Assembly: GCA_964019415.1 (NCBI GenBank)
Contig: OZ025876.1
Location: 1,184,302 to 1,248,301, forward strand
DNA from: Ianthella basta
Taxonomy: Eukaryota > Porifera > Demospongiae > Verongiida > Ianthellidae
Reading direction: 5' to 3'
DNA: 64,000 nucleotides
The notes under the pieces are model-generated. The model was given only the letters and a program-made list of their open reading frames with translations, did no database searches and had not been told where the DNA came from. The position numbers and the translations under genes were made by a program. How positions within the stretch are numbered: the first letter of the stretch is position 1; every line of letters begins with the position of its first letter. Shown piece by piece: positions 53,751 to 64,000 of this stretch.

Positions 53751-53846
53751 ACAGTGGAGCATTATCCATGGTCCCTACATGCAAGAATGTTGCACTTTAT
53801 AGTTCTACATCCTTGAATGTAGGGACGATGGTTAATGCTCCACTGG
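53751..53846. mobile_element. 96-bp foldback element
   Basis: ACAGTGGAGCATTATCCATG at the left pairs with the reverse complement of the right end (CCAGTGGAGCATTAACCATC), continuing through gtccctacat on both arms. The loop is short. It resembles a hAT-type MITE. Confidence 0.65.
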
Positions 53847-53869
53847 TCCTTCTGGTTTGTGTGCTACAG

Positions 53870-53923
53870 CTGTCAGAGAAGAATAAGAGGAATAAGAAGA
53901 ATAAGAAGACGAAACGTGGGTAG
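53870..53923 (+). pseudogene. Possible terminal exon of an unknown gene
   Basis: After a good acceptor (tctggtttgtgtgctacag) an 18-codon frame reads LSEKNKRNKKNKKTKRG then stop. The Lys/Asn-rich tail looks like the C-terminus of a nuclear protein. No upstream exon is found, so it may be a gene fragment. Confidence 0.25.
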
Positions 53924-54491
53924 TATCGAGGACGCTAGCTCTCTACCTGTAGCCGCACCTTCGCTGTGAAGTAAGGTTAGTTATGTGCACTGTTCAGTCC
54001 CCGCTTCGTCATGGTAAGCTTTGTTTGCCGGTTTTCGGTCCTGTTTAGGAGTAGCGTGACTTTTCGTTTGTATTACAGTATACAAACAACCACTGCCATC
54101 CCTACATAGACAGCACTACTGTGCTGTCTGATAGAGGGTGATGGTATGCTACAGATTCATGGTGTACTAGCTCGATGAAGTGAACAGAATGGATGAATGT
54201 GTGGCTGGTTCATTCTGTGTTAGGGATTCGGTCCTTTGGACATCAGGATTGGCTGCTTTGCACATATGCCACTTGTGGGACATTTGTTGGTAGTCAACAG
54301 ATTTCTATCTACTGTAAGATGTAAACCTCTAACAGTATGTATTGTTTTATCTGCGTATTGCCCTTCATCAAAGGCAGTCCTCAGATTGTATACTAAGTGC
54401 CACTCATCTTGTCTAAAATTATTGTATGTCTGTCCTTCGCTGCCTTGTGGTGTGTGTCACTGTGTATGTATGTGCATGTGTCTCTCTATGT
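53924..54491. other. Unassigned stretch
   Basis: No domain or repeat recognised, except the small palindrome agacagcactactgtgctgtct near 54110. Confidence 0.4.
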
Positions 54492-55500
54492 GATCTTCTC
54501 TAGACCCAACCAGTATTCCCATTTAGGGTCACCAAACCCATTGATATACTCTGACCATCCCCTGGTGAAGTTGACTTCTCCATTCTTTCGTTTCTGGAAG
54601 ATCACTCACTGTCCATTGTCCATATCACACCACACCCTGAGTGGTTTGATGTGAGGGCACTGTGGGTCAATGGTGTAGACACCAGACGTGGTGCATCCTC
54701 TCTGGTACACCTCTCTGCAGTCACGGGGGAGACTAGGGCTTCGTGGGGTGCCTGCAGATACAGGTGAGTAGGTGCACATTATGTTTGTGTCAAGTGATTG
54801 CTTGTAATATATAGAAGTGCATTGATTGGTCTTGCAGGGAGCTTGGAGTTGTGTTATTGTGTACACTAATTAGGTATTTGGGTGACCTGAGAAGACATGC
54901 CAGTGTTCAATATTGAATTTTGGTCTGTGTAACAGACACAATGCACCATAATGCTGGACACACCCTGTTTTAGGAAACCCAACAATTGCTGAGGAGGCAA
55001 ACTGTCTTAAACAACACAAGTGACCGGGTCATGTGGTTGCTTCATTTAGTATCTTCAGACTTCATTTGCTGTGTAAAGATACAGATCACCAACAGTGTAT
55101 CACAGTGTCTTTACACATTTGCACTGCTCTACAGTGCCCTATCACTATCATTTCAGATAGTTGGCCATTGTGGTAATTGGCCGTGGTCACAAGATACACT
55201 TTAAGGCATCTCTTTCTTTGATTTTGTTGTTTCATCTTTATATACCAATCAGGAAGACAGATTTGCATGAAAGTGTGCACAGATTGTGTCAGTTTAACTC
55301 ATTGTATGGAATTGTTGTGTACACCAGCCACAGCTATTTGTCAGTTGTCTGTGTGTTCGTGGGTGAATGAAAGGGAGGTCAGTTCTCATCACTGTGTGTG
55401 CTCCTTTCGCTACTCTTCCCACTGTGTACAGTAACTCACATGAGTGGCCCAAGCCAATGATGGCTGCAATGAGAAGGAGTACACTCATCACTGGAGTCAT
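54492..55500 (-). pseudogene. FReD copy H, truncated, second signal-peptide type
   Basis: Signal exon 55440-55500 (MTPVMSVLLLIAAIIGLGHS) and the first part of the FReD exon, 54492-54751 (linker CTPRSPSLPRDC). It ends at WLGLEKI and is followed by unrelated sequence. A TGA at 54606-54608 replaces the Trp codon after MDNGQ. So it is doubly broken. The promoter region, with its TATA box, is intact. Confidence 0.87.
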
Positions 55501-55615
55501 TCTCTCTTGGATGACCTTCTGCTTCTGCTCTATGTCAGTTGGAGGGATCCTTGCTGTATGTAGTATGTACGCATAGTCCCCTGAAGTACTATAGTCTGTG
55601 GGTAAGGACCTCTCC

Positions 55616-55622
55616 TTTTATA
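55616..55622 (-). promoter_or_regulatory. TATA box of FReD copy H
   Basis: GTATAAAAGGAGAGG on the minus strand, 116 bp before the ATG, the same as in copy I. Confidence 0.55.
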
Positions 55623-56084
55623 CCTGCTTGTTATTGCCTTGTGGCTGTGGCCTGAAGTATGTGGTGGCACACATATATAGCATACATCGGTTCTCTTTAA
55701 GGCTTCTTGAAAATTGCTTTGTGTACGTATGTATTATGCTATTAGTGCATTTTCAATAACAATAATAGCAATACTAATGGCTTGAGTTAGAATTCACTGA
55801 GAGAATGATGTTCATTGCTGGATGAAACTCTGAGCAAGACCAGAGTTACAGCAGTGCATGTGCTTTGACGACTTCAGCACTCTTCAAGTGTAATCTTAGT
55901 GATTGTCTATATTGATTGCCCAGTGGTACGTATATGAACAGGAGAGTTACTAAGCAATGGACTAGCACTAGTTGTGATTTTTGATGTGTTACATGTTCTG
56001 TTAGTACCTGTGAATGTACAGTACGTTAACGTTGTTTGTTAGCTATTGTAGATGCCACTGTCACATTTTATACATATGTACCTC

Positions 56085-56225
56085 TAGTCCATTCAGAACT
56101 GTACGCTGTCAGACATACGTAGCAACAGACCATAACCATGCATACATAGCTATCACTGTGTCTGCATGCCATTGTCTCTGTCGTATGATGTAAAATACTA
56201 TTCCATCATTTCATATGTAGCAAGA
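56085..56225 (-). pseudogene. Ancient FReD 3' relic 2
   Basis: Same decayed segment as at 44120-44250 ('gccattgtctctgtcgtatg'), together with its flank. Confidence 0.6.
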
Positions 56226-56521
56226 CAACTGGCAACTTCTTGCACTGAGGCTGAGATACACTCAGCCCCCACCCACTTCTAGGAAACTTGGGATGGGCCA
56301 GGAGTGTGTGCATACATGGTTTTGACACCTATGTTAGGTATCATTCATAGCGAGTTATCCTTCATTCAGGGTACCCTACAGTATAATTATTGTGTAGGTT
56401 CCTTTCTCAGGGCACCCCATATGGAGTGGGCCCCTTGCTCTGGCTGGCCTTCATAGAGTGGTCTCCATGTTCAGGGTGTCCTTCATAGAGAGGTCCCATG
56501 CACAGTATGATCACATTTCAC

Positions 56522-56640
56522 ATATACTGTACACTGGCAGACATACGTAGTAACGTACCATAATCATGCATAGCTATCACTGTGTCTGCATGTCATTGTC
56601 CCTGTCGTATGTTGTAAATACCATCCCATCATTTCATTTT
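56522..56640 (-). pseudogene. Ancient FReD 3' relic 3
   Basis: A second copy of the decayed segment, 440 bp further on ('tcattgtccctgtcgtatg'). Relics 2 and 3 form a tandem pair. Confidence 0.6.
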
Positions 56641-56789
56641 ATATGTAGCACAACAACCGGCCACCCCTTACACTGAGATACACCTAGCCACCCACTTCAA
56701 ATGAACTTGAGGTGGGGGGAGGGGGGGGAGGGGGTGCACATGGTTCTGACGCCTATGGGTAGGCATTATTTATAGCAAGTTATCCTTCA

Positions 56790-57846
56790 CTAGCTGAATG
56801 CCCGCCCTTCGGGCAGGTTCTCAGCTTATCGCAAGCCAGTGAGTCGGTACCTTGCTAGTTTTGATCTATCTGCACAGGCAGCAACAGAGGCTGGCTGCTA
56901 TAATGTCGGTAGAGTTTAATTCGAACGGGATTCACTATGTTCACCAATGTTGAAGTACGGAAGTAATTTTAGGATGCACGTGACATGACTATATTCTACA
57001 CTGTATAAATTCCGTTACTTACCCAGTCCCTAAGTAACAAGTATAAAATACTGTTGCTCACATGCAGTGGCGGGTTGGTTTTGGCGGTTCGTTCTGGTGG
57101 TTCGCTTGGTCGACTGCTTGCTGCCTTTCCTGGCTTGTTTAGCTACGCTGTCGCAATAGGGTAGGACGGGAGCAGTTGAGTTTGGTGGTACCATTACCGT
57201 TACCGTTCGCTGTCCTCGCTGGTGGCTCGCTTGGAATCTACTCATCTGGCTTGCCCCCACTGGGGTTAGCTCGCTCGGCCACTGGGGCTAGCACGCTCGG
57301 CCACTGGGGTTAGCTCGCTCGGTCAATGTGCTTAGCATGCTTGGCCAATGTGCTTAGCATGCTTGGATTTTAGGGTTAGGGTTATGGCTGGTTTTATTTG
57401 TAGTCTCTTCTCTACATTTAGTCATCCTATATGGTAGGCCTGGTATACCTAGGCATTTGTTTGCCCTAGGACTGCTGTCCATGACGTCACGGTAGCTCTG
57501 ACATCCGAAATTTTGCTCACCCCGTATACGTAGAAGAGTGCTTGCGCAACATCTAGTCACGTGCGTCCTATTTCCGTACTTCAACATTTGTGAACATAAC
57601 AACTAATACGATTTTCCGTAGCCGGAAGTCCTAGAGACAAATAATTAAAAATGGCGTCTCGGCCCGCGAAAAAGGAAGCGCGCTCTTCGGCTGCAGGGCA
57701 GCTAGGCGAACGGCACCCCGCTAAGAACATGGCCCCCCAGTCCCTTAATTGGCACGGAGCGTCTCGAGCCGATTCCCTGCAACGCGCCGATTTTATGGCT
57801 GAACAAACATACATAAAAATTCTAGATCCCGTGAATTATAGTAAGA
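56790..57846 (-). mobile_element. Helitron, non-autonomous, complete
   Basis: On the minus strand it starts TCTTACTATAATTCACGGG after A and ends with a GC-rich hairpin (CTGCCCGAAGGGCGGGC) about ten bases before CAGCTAG, then T. These are the Helitron hallmarks (TC start, 3' hairpin, CTRR, A/T target). Paralogous spacers at 44405 and 56355 show the uninterrupted target tccttca|ttcagggtaccc. At 1057 bp it encodes no Rep/helicase that I can see. Confidence 0.85.
57247..57364. repeat. Minisatellite inside the Helitron
   Basis: Five units of about 22-24 bp of the type ccactggggttagctcgctc, drifting to caatgtgcttagcatgcttg. Confidence 0.85.
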
Positions 57847-58093
57847 TTCATGGTACCCTACAGTATAGTTATTTAGTAGGTTCACACATATAGAGAGGTC
57901 TCAATGTTCAGGGTGTCCTTCATAGAGAGGTCCCATGCACAGCATGACCACATTTCACATGTACTTCATCACTGTATTATTGATCACACCATACACTACA
58001 ATTGTAGACTACATATCATTGGTTAACTCAATATCCTTGTGTTGTTCTAGTGCTGTGTCTGTAGCTAAACTGTGTTCAGTGATGGACGCTTGA

Positions 58094-59777
58094 CTAGTCT
58101 CTGGTGCGGAGCTTCATTTCAACGCTTTTGTGGCTGTCGGTAAACCCAACCCAGCGGTTGAGCCCTCTGTATCGTAAATTCAGGTTTCCACACTGGCAGT
58201 TATTGTACCACCATCCAGCGGCATATGACTGAGCACAGTTGCCTCTAGACCTGTCATTGTTCCTGTCATATGTTGAGAATGCCATCCCACCATGGTTCCT
58301 GTGTGTACCACAACCTACCCCATGCAGTCCATCCCCTGCATTGCCGCTGTATGCTCCAATGTTCAGTCTGTAGTTGGTGAGGTTGTTGTTGACAGAGAAG
58401 AAGTTGTACTGTGCATACTTCTTGTTGCCATCAAAGTCACCCAAGTCCACTCTCAGCTCTGCCCTGAACACTGCTGCAGTTAGACAGTGGATCTTCTCTA
58501 GACCCAACCAGTATTCCCATTTTGGGTCACCAAACCCATTGACATAATCCAACCATCTCCTGGTGAAGTTCACTTCTCCATTCTTTCGTTTCTGGAAGAC
58601 CACCCACTGTCCATTGTCCATATCACACCACACATTGAATGGTTTGATGCGAGGGCACTGTGGGTCAATGGTGTAGACACCAGACGTGTTGCACCCTCTC
58701 TGGTACACCTCTCTGCAGTCACGGGGAAGACCAGGGCCTCGTGGGGTGCCTGAGGAGAGGAGAGGGAGAAAGGGAATATTGAGCATAGAGGTAGTGATGT
58801 ATCATGTGTAGAATAGCCTCATACAGGTGGGTAGGTGTACATTGCATTTGTGTCAAGTGATTGCTTGTAATAGAAGTGCATGGTTGTTCTTGTAGGGAGC
58901 CTGGAGTTGTGTTAACGTGTACACCACTGAGGTGTTTGGGTGACCCAAGAAGACATGCCAGTGTTCAATATTGAATTTTGGTCTGTGTAACAGACACAAT
59001 ACATCACAATTATGGACACACCCTGTTTCAGGAAACCCAACAATTGCTGAGGAGGTAAACTGCATGTCTTCACCCAGCACACAGTGCAATGATGTATATA
59101 GCACTTATAATTACCTCTGGGCTACTGCTCACTTCTCTGTAGTTAAACTATACCTATTTGTATGTGTACGTATACAAGACTCTGGTTTCATTTCAGTAAC
59201 ATGCATGGAAACAAGTACTTTTAGTGCCCATTCACTTAATGTATGCTCACTGGAAGATGGGTAAGTGTATGTTAATGTAGGGAGGAGGTGTGTCTTAAGC
59301 AACTCAAGTGACTGGGTCATGTAGTACTACGTACATTTAGTATCTCCAGGCTTCATTTGCCATAATATACAATATGCACATGTGCCCATAATAACGCCAA
59401 CAGTGTCTTTACTCATTTTTTGCTCTACAGCCCTGCATCATTTCAGTTATAGTGGGCCACTGCAGTAATTGACTGTGGTCACAAGGTACAGTATATACGC
59501 ACACTTTAAAGCACCTCTTACTTTGATCTTGTTGTTTTGTACATGAAAATCAGGAAGATTTATTTGAAAGTGTGCACAGATTGGGTCGGTTTAACTTGTT
59601 GTATGGAATTGTTGTGTACACCAGCCACAGCTACGTATTTGTCAGTTGTGTGTGTGTGTCTTCGTGCATGAATGAAAGGGCGGTCAGTTCTCATCACTGT
59701 GCTGTGCTGTGTAACTCACATGAGTGTCCCAAGCCAATGATGGCTGTAATGAGGAGTGCCCTCATTACTGGAGTCAT
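58094..59777 (-). CDS. Secreted fibrinogen-related protein, copy I (second signal type)
   Basis: Exons 59720-59777 (58 nt; MTPVMRALLITAIIGLGHS) and 58094-58749 sum to 714 nt, 237 residues. The intron, 970 bp, is the longest of the complete copies. The linker is CTPRGPGLPRDC. The binding subdomain reads GCGTHRNHGGMAF, YDRNNDRSRGNC, AAGWWYNNCQCGNLNLRYRG, so the otherwise conserved NLNGPYNG loop is changed. A TATA box lies 101 bp upstream. Its flanks are collinear with those of copy H (54770-55990), forming a separate subfamily. Confidence 0.88.
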
Positions 59778-59877
59778 TCTCTCTTGGATGACTTTCTGCT
59801 TCCACTCCATGTCAATTGGAGAGATCCTTGCTGTATGTAGTCCCCTGAAGTACCAGTTTGTGGGTAAGGACCTCTCC

Positions 59878-59884
59878 TTTTATA
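59878..59884 (-). promoter_or_regulatory. TATA box of FReD copy I
   Basis: GTATAAAAGGAGAGG on the minus strand, 101 bp before the ATG of copy I. Confidence 0.6.
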
Positions 59885-60329
59885 CTTGCTTGTTATTGCC
59901 TTGTGGCTGTGGCCTGAGGTATGTGGGGGGACACAAATACCTACATCTGTTCTCTTTAAGGCTTCTTGAAAATTGCTTCGTGTACGTAAATATGTATTAT
60001 GCTATTGGTGCATTTTCAATAACAATAATAGCAATACTAATGGCTTGAGTTAGAATTCACTGAGGGAATGATGTTCATTGCTGGATGTAACCTTGAGCAA
60101 GACCAGAGTTGTAGCAATGCATGTGCTTTTACAAATTCAGCACTCTTCAAATGTAATCTTATTGTTTGTCTGTTGATTGCCCAGTTGTGCATGAACAGGA
60201 GCAGTTACTTACAGTATAGCAGTGGACTAGCACTAGTTGTGGTTTTTGACGTGTCACATGTTTTGTTAGTACCGTGAATGTGCAGTACATTGTTTGTTAG
60301 CTGGATGCCACTGTCACATTTTATACATA

Positions 60330-60470
60330 CGTGGATCCATTCAGAACTGTACACTGGCAAACAAACGTAGTAACAAACCATAACCATGCATACGCAGCTG
60401 TCACTGTGTCTGCATGTCATTGTCCCTGTATTATGTTTATTGTAAATACTATCCCATCATTTCATATGTA
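60330..60470 (-). pseudogene. Ancient FReD 3' relic 4
   Basis: Another copy of the decayed segment ('tgtacactggcaaacaaacg', 'gtcattgtccctgtattatg'). Confidence 0.55.
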
Positions 60471-60897
60471 TCAAGACAACTGCGGCCACCCATGCACTGA
60501 GGCTGTGATACACCTAGCCCCCCACTTAATTCTAGGAAAATTGGGGTGGGGGTGTGGTGGATGGGGTGCACACATGGTTCTGACGCCTATATATGGATAG
60601 GTATTATTTACAGCGAGTTATCCTTCATTCAGGGCACCTATATGCAGCATAGTTATTGAGTAGGTTCTTTCTCAGGATACCCTATATACTGTATATAGTG
60701 GGCTCCTTGTTCAGGGTGTCCTTCATAGAGAGGTCCCATGCACAGCATGACCACATTTCACATGTACTTCATCACTGTGTTATTGATGCACACCATGCAC
60801 TACAATTGTAGACTACATATCATTGGTTAACTCAATATCCTTGTGTGGTTCTAGTGCTGTGTCTGTAGCTAAACTGTGTTCAGTGATGGACGCTTGA

Positions 60898-61873
60898 CTA
60901 GTCTCTGGTGCGGAGCTTCATTTCAATGCTTTTGTGGCTGTTGGCATGTCCGCCAGTCCAGCGGGTGTCTCCATTGTATGGTCCATTCAGGTGTGCACAG
61001 TGGCAGTAATTGTACCACCATCCACCAGAGTGTGACCGAGAACAGCTATAATTATCCCCCCTGTCATTGTCCCTGTCATATGTTGAGAATGCCATCCCAT
61101 CATGATTTCCAGCCCAACCAGCGCACCCCACCCCATGCATTGCATCCCCTGCATTGCCGCTGTATGCTCCAATGTTCAGTCTGTAGTTGGTGAGGTTGTT
61201 GTTGACAGAGAAGAAGTTGTACTGTGCATACTTCATGTTGCCATCAAAGTCACCCAAGTCCACTCTCAGCTCTGCCCTGAAAACTGCTGCAGTTAGACAG
61301 TGGATCTTCTCTAGACCCAACCAGTATTCCCATTTGGGGTCACCAAACCCATTGACATACTCCAACCATCCCCTGTTGAAGTTGACTTCTCCATTCTTTC
61401 GTTTCTGGAAGACCACCCACTGTCCATTGTCCATATCACACCACACATTGAATGGTTTGATGTGAGGGCACTGTGGGTCAATGGTGTAGACACCAGACGT
61501 GGTGCACCCTCTCTGGTACACCTCTCTGCAGTCACGGGGGGAGACCAGGGCCTCGTGGGGTGCCTGCATGAAGGCAAGAGAGGGGGTGGACTGTTATCAG
61601 GTATTCTTGCTAGATGTATACGTATGGAAGAAGGTGTATAATATTGCAATACTTGCGATTGTGGAGAAGGGAAAGACTCGATTATCTGAGCACTCATAAC
61701 AATTGCCTGAAGTTTCGATACCCCTCTACATCCAAGTGTATGCTTCCATCTGATCTCTTACCACCATTCTACTTCACCCCAGTGTGTAGCTGTTGGTGTG
61801 TGTGTAGCTCACATGAATACCCCAAGCTGATGAAGGCTGCAGTGAGAACTAGTGTGCTCACTAGTGGAATCAT
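60898..61873 (-). pseudogene. Fibrinogen-related gene copy J with one-base frameshift
   Basis: Exons 61813-61873 (MIPLVSTLVLTAAF-type signal; donor GTGAGC) and 60898-61563 sum to 727 nt, one base too many. The extra base is in a G run at about 61536-61541: six G where copy E has five, in the linker before DCREV. The rest of the FReD is open and carries a distinct binding subdomain (GCAGWAGNHDGMAF, RGDNYSCSRSHSGGWWYNYC). It is a very young pseudogene, a polymorphism, or a homopolymer sequencing error; in the last case it is a functional gene. Confidence 0.8.
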
Positions 61874-61919
61874 TCTCTTGGACTGTGTTCACTGTCACTG
61901 TAGCAGTAGGTATACTGTT

Positions 61920-62999
61920 GACAACACCTTGTGACTTGTTTCTCTGAAGCAGGCTCTATTCCTAGGAAGGTAGCTAAGGTTGGTTACTGTGAAGACTGGC
62001 CTTGTTTAAATAACCTCCTCTTGAGAAGGAACTCATGAATATCTTTGGGATAGAATTAATTTTTAATGTCTCTGCATGTCTTGTTTATCTGTGCATGAGA
62101 CATTGACCCCGCATCATTTGGGTTCATAAGGAAAGACCTCATGAATTCCATTAATATAACTAAGGTATATGTCATAGATAAAAGTAAATTACCTTGTATG
62201 TCTCTGGCTGCTCCTTGTGGTGGTGCCTCTGTGTGGGGGACTGCATTAGGTGCACTGTGGTGATAAACAAAAGTTTTGGATTTATTCAGATGAAGTACTC
62301 TGGTGTCCTGGTGTTGACACAGTATTGTGAAATCTGTGCAGCTGATCATGTTCCAGGTTCAGTTTGCATACCTCATGACTATCACATATCCACCAAACAC
62401 TTCTATTAGGTAGAATATACCTAAGGATTGCCTAAGTGGGTTTGTAGCAACATCCATCATATGAAACTTTGTACACAATAAATATATAGCTAGCTAATGA
62501 TTCAACCATTGGCTCCTTTGGGGTCATAAGGATGAATACCATTAATGTAACTAAGGTATATGTAATAGAGAAAAGTAAATTACCTTACCTTACTTGGCCT
62601 TACTAGATAGTGTGTAGAAAGCTATGATGGATGAGCTTCCTAGCCACTAAGGCTTTACCAACAGGTTTTAGTACTAGCTCTGAAGAGGAGGATCAGATCA
62701 CTCAACACCGGCCATACATGCCCCCTTGGAAAAATCTCACTCACCCCCAATTAGATGATTCTTTGTATTTCTCTTGCCTCCCGCATAATACTCAGATCCT
62801 CAGTTCGGCTTTGCTGAAGATGCTTCTAAGCTTAGCACTAAGCATGCTTGTGTACAATGGTATGTGTGCATGTGCATGTGTGTATGTGTATGTATGTATA
62901 TGTATGCAGTGGCAGTGGATGTACTCCTGTTCCCATTCACTGCACTACATCACTGTACCCACATGGCGGCCTGTCAATGAGGCACTGGTGAGGAAGAAG
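61920..62999. repeat. Segmental duplication, right copy
   Basis: Near-identical to 40560-41650. It contains the same exon-1 ORF (62631, MSFLATKALPTG), but the acceptor before exon 2 is cccacat instead of cccacag, and exon 2 is then cut by the transposon at 63000. Confidence 0.85.
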
Positions 63000-63977
63000 C
63001 AGGGGCGTAGGAACACTTTCAAAACTAGGGGGGCCGAAGATAGCAGGTACACCAGAGGTAGATTCGCGAGCGAAAAAATTTTTGAGGCTAATTAAATTTA
63101 GTAGGGAAATGAGAGTGTGAACCTCACGAGCTCAGTAACTGTTACAGATCTGCATACTCCTCTATTATATAGTAATTTACATTTCATTAACAGCTATGAT
63201 GCCAAAAGCAATGCCACCTGTTGGTTGCATTGCTTTTTCTTCTCTTTGCTGGCTTTTCCAGAAAACTTAGGAGAGATTGCTGAGACAAACAAATATTATA
63301 GCGCGGTAGGATATTATATTCATACTAGCAGAGTGGCCCGCCTTCGGCGAGCTACGGCATCCAATGCCTGTACCCCGATGCTCTCAGCAACCATGTTACT
63401 GCTACAGCTAAAAATAATGATTATCGGTTTAAATTCGAACGTAGGACGACAGCGAATCAACTGGTAAAAACCGGAAATCGGTAACAATAATTAGAAAATG
63501 GCCGTCGTCCGCGAAGGAAAAAGCGGAAATGGACGGATAACTCTGTCAACCGCAAGACGAGCGACGTCAACCCCGCTATAACCTGACCCCCGATGCCCCC
63601 AGCAACCACAGCGAGTTTGAGGGCGACGGAGCAAGAAACGCGCGCGCGTATCGCGAACACACACACACACACAGACACGGTCGGCTCTATATATTAGATT
63701 CAGGTAATGTGTCAATTGCGCAATCAATAACATGGCTTCCTAGCAAGCCACTAAACCAGAATTTTGAACAACAGGTTTTGTTGGATATAGATCCGAACGA
63801 AAATGCTGCGGACTCTTTCTGTATACTTTGGTGAGAGGGCCTGAGCATTTGCTAGCATTTACTAATCAAAGATTGCAGAGGTGAGACTGGGCTAAACATC
63901 TATGGGGGCCTGGTCCCCCCCTTGTGAAATCTGGGGGGGCCATGGCCCCCACGGCCCCCATGGTTCCTACGCCTATG
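63000..63977. mobile_element. hAT-like DNA transposon (non-autonomous), interrupted by a Helitron
   Basis: The left end CAGGGGCGTAGGAAC and right end GGTTCCTACGCCTATG are imperfect inverted repeats of a type common in hAT elements. The left and right flanks join to the uninterrupted sequence 'gaggaagaaggatgccaaca' at 41641. The target duplication is imperfect (gaagaag / agaagg). The termini next to the ends carry G-rich and C-rich runs. No transposase is seen. Confidence 0.75.
63325..63698 (-). mobile_element. Helitron, short non-autonomous, complete
   Basis: On the minus strand it starts TCTAATATATAGAGCCG after A and ends with hairpin CTCGCCGAAGGCGGG, then CACTCTGCTAG and T. At 374 bp it is the best preserved member of the family seen also at 385-575 and 25375-25649. 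It is inserted in the hAT-like element. Confidence 0.82.
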
Positions 63978-64000
63978 AGAAGGATGCCAACATCAAGAAG

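Overview
The window is animal nuclear DNA: spliced genes with GT-AG introns, SH2/WW/CARD/Death/fibrinogen domains, long (GT)n microsatellites and many transposon remnants. Gene spacing is tight on the left and repeat-rich on the right. I think an early-branching marine invertebrate, possibly a sponge, is plausible, but nothing here proves the taxon.

Left part (1-7.3 kb), compact. An SH2-WW-polyproline protein with a WASP/WAVE-like VCA tail (+, 1809-4311, 5' end not found) is convergent with a four-exon LAMTOR5 gene (-, 4852-5549). LAMTOR5 is head-to-head, 47 bp apart, with a CARD-Death adaptor resembling CRADD/RAIDD (+, 5597-7210). A 99-bp spacer with two CACGTG/GACGTC pairs then leads into the next gene.

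Middle part (7.3-37 kb). One RBM5/RBM10-type splicing factor (+) can be assembled from 23 exons whose phases all agree (875 codons: RS, RRM, RanBP2 finger, RRM, OCRE, C2H2-like finger, G-patch). Its intron 6 is 19.4 kb. That intron holds a retroelement-gag-like exon with eleven CCCH+CCHC zinc modules on the same strand, two complete fibrinogen-domain genes on the opposite strand, and several repeats. Intron 9 holds a decayed PIF/Harbinger transposon. Several introns carry (GT)n tracts that touch or contain the 5' splice site.

Right part (37-64 kb). A retroelement remnant is followed by the main tandem array of minus-strand fibrinogen-related (FReD) genes. Each gene has a 61-nt (or 58-nt) signal-peptide exon, a short intron, and one exon with a short Gly/Pro linker plus the FReD. 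Seven copies (A, B, C, D, E, F, I) sum to a multiple of three nucleotides under one splice model. Copy E has an in-frame stop and copy J a one-base frameshift. Truncated copies and much older relics lie between them. The N-terminal two thirds of the domain is nearly invariant, while the C-terminal binding subdomain varies in sequence and length. This fits a family of secreted recognition lectins under birth-and-death evolution. Helitrons, a hAT-like element and foldback elements interrupt the repeat units, and paralogous units allow empty insertion sites to be read directly.
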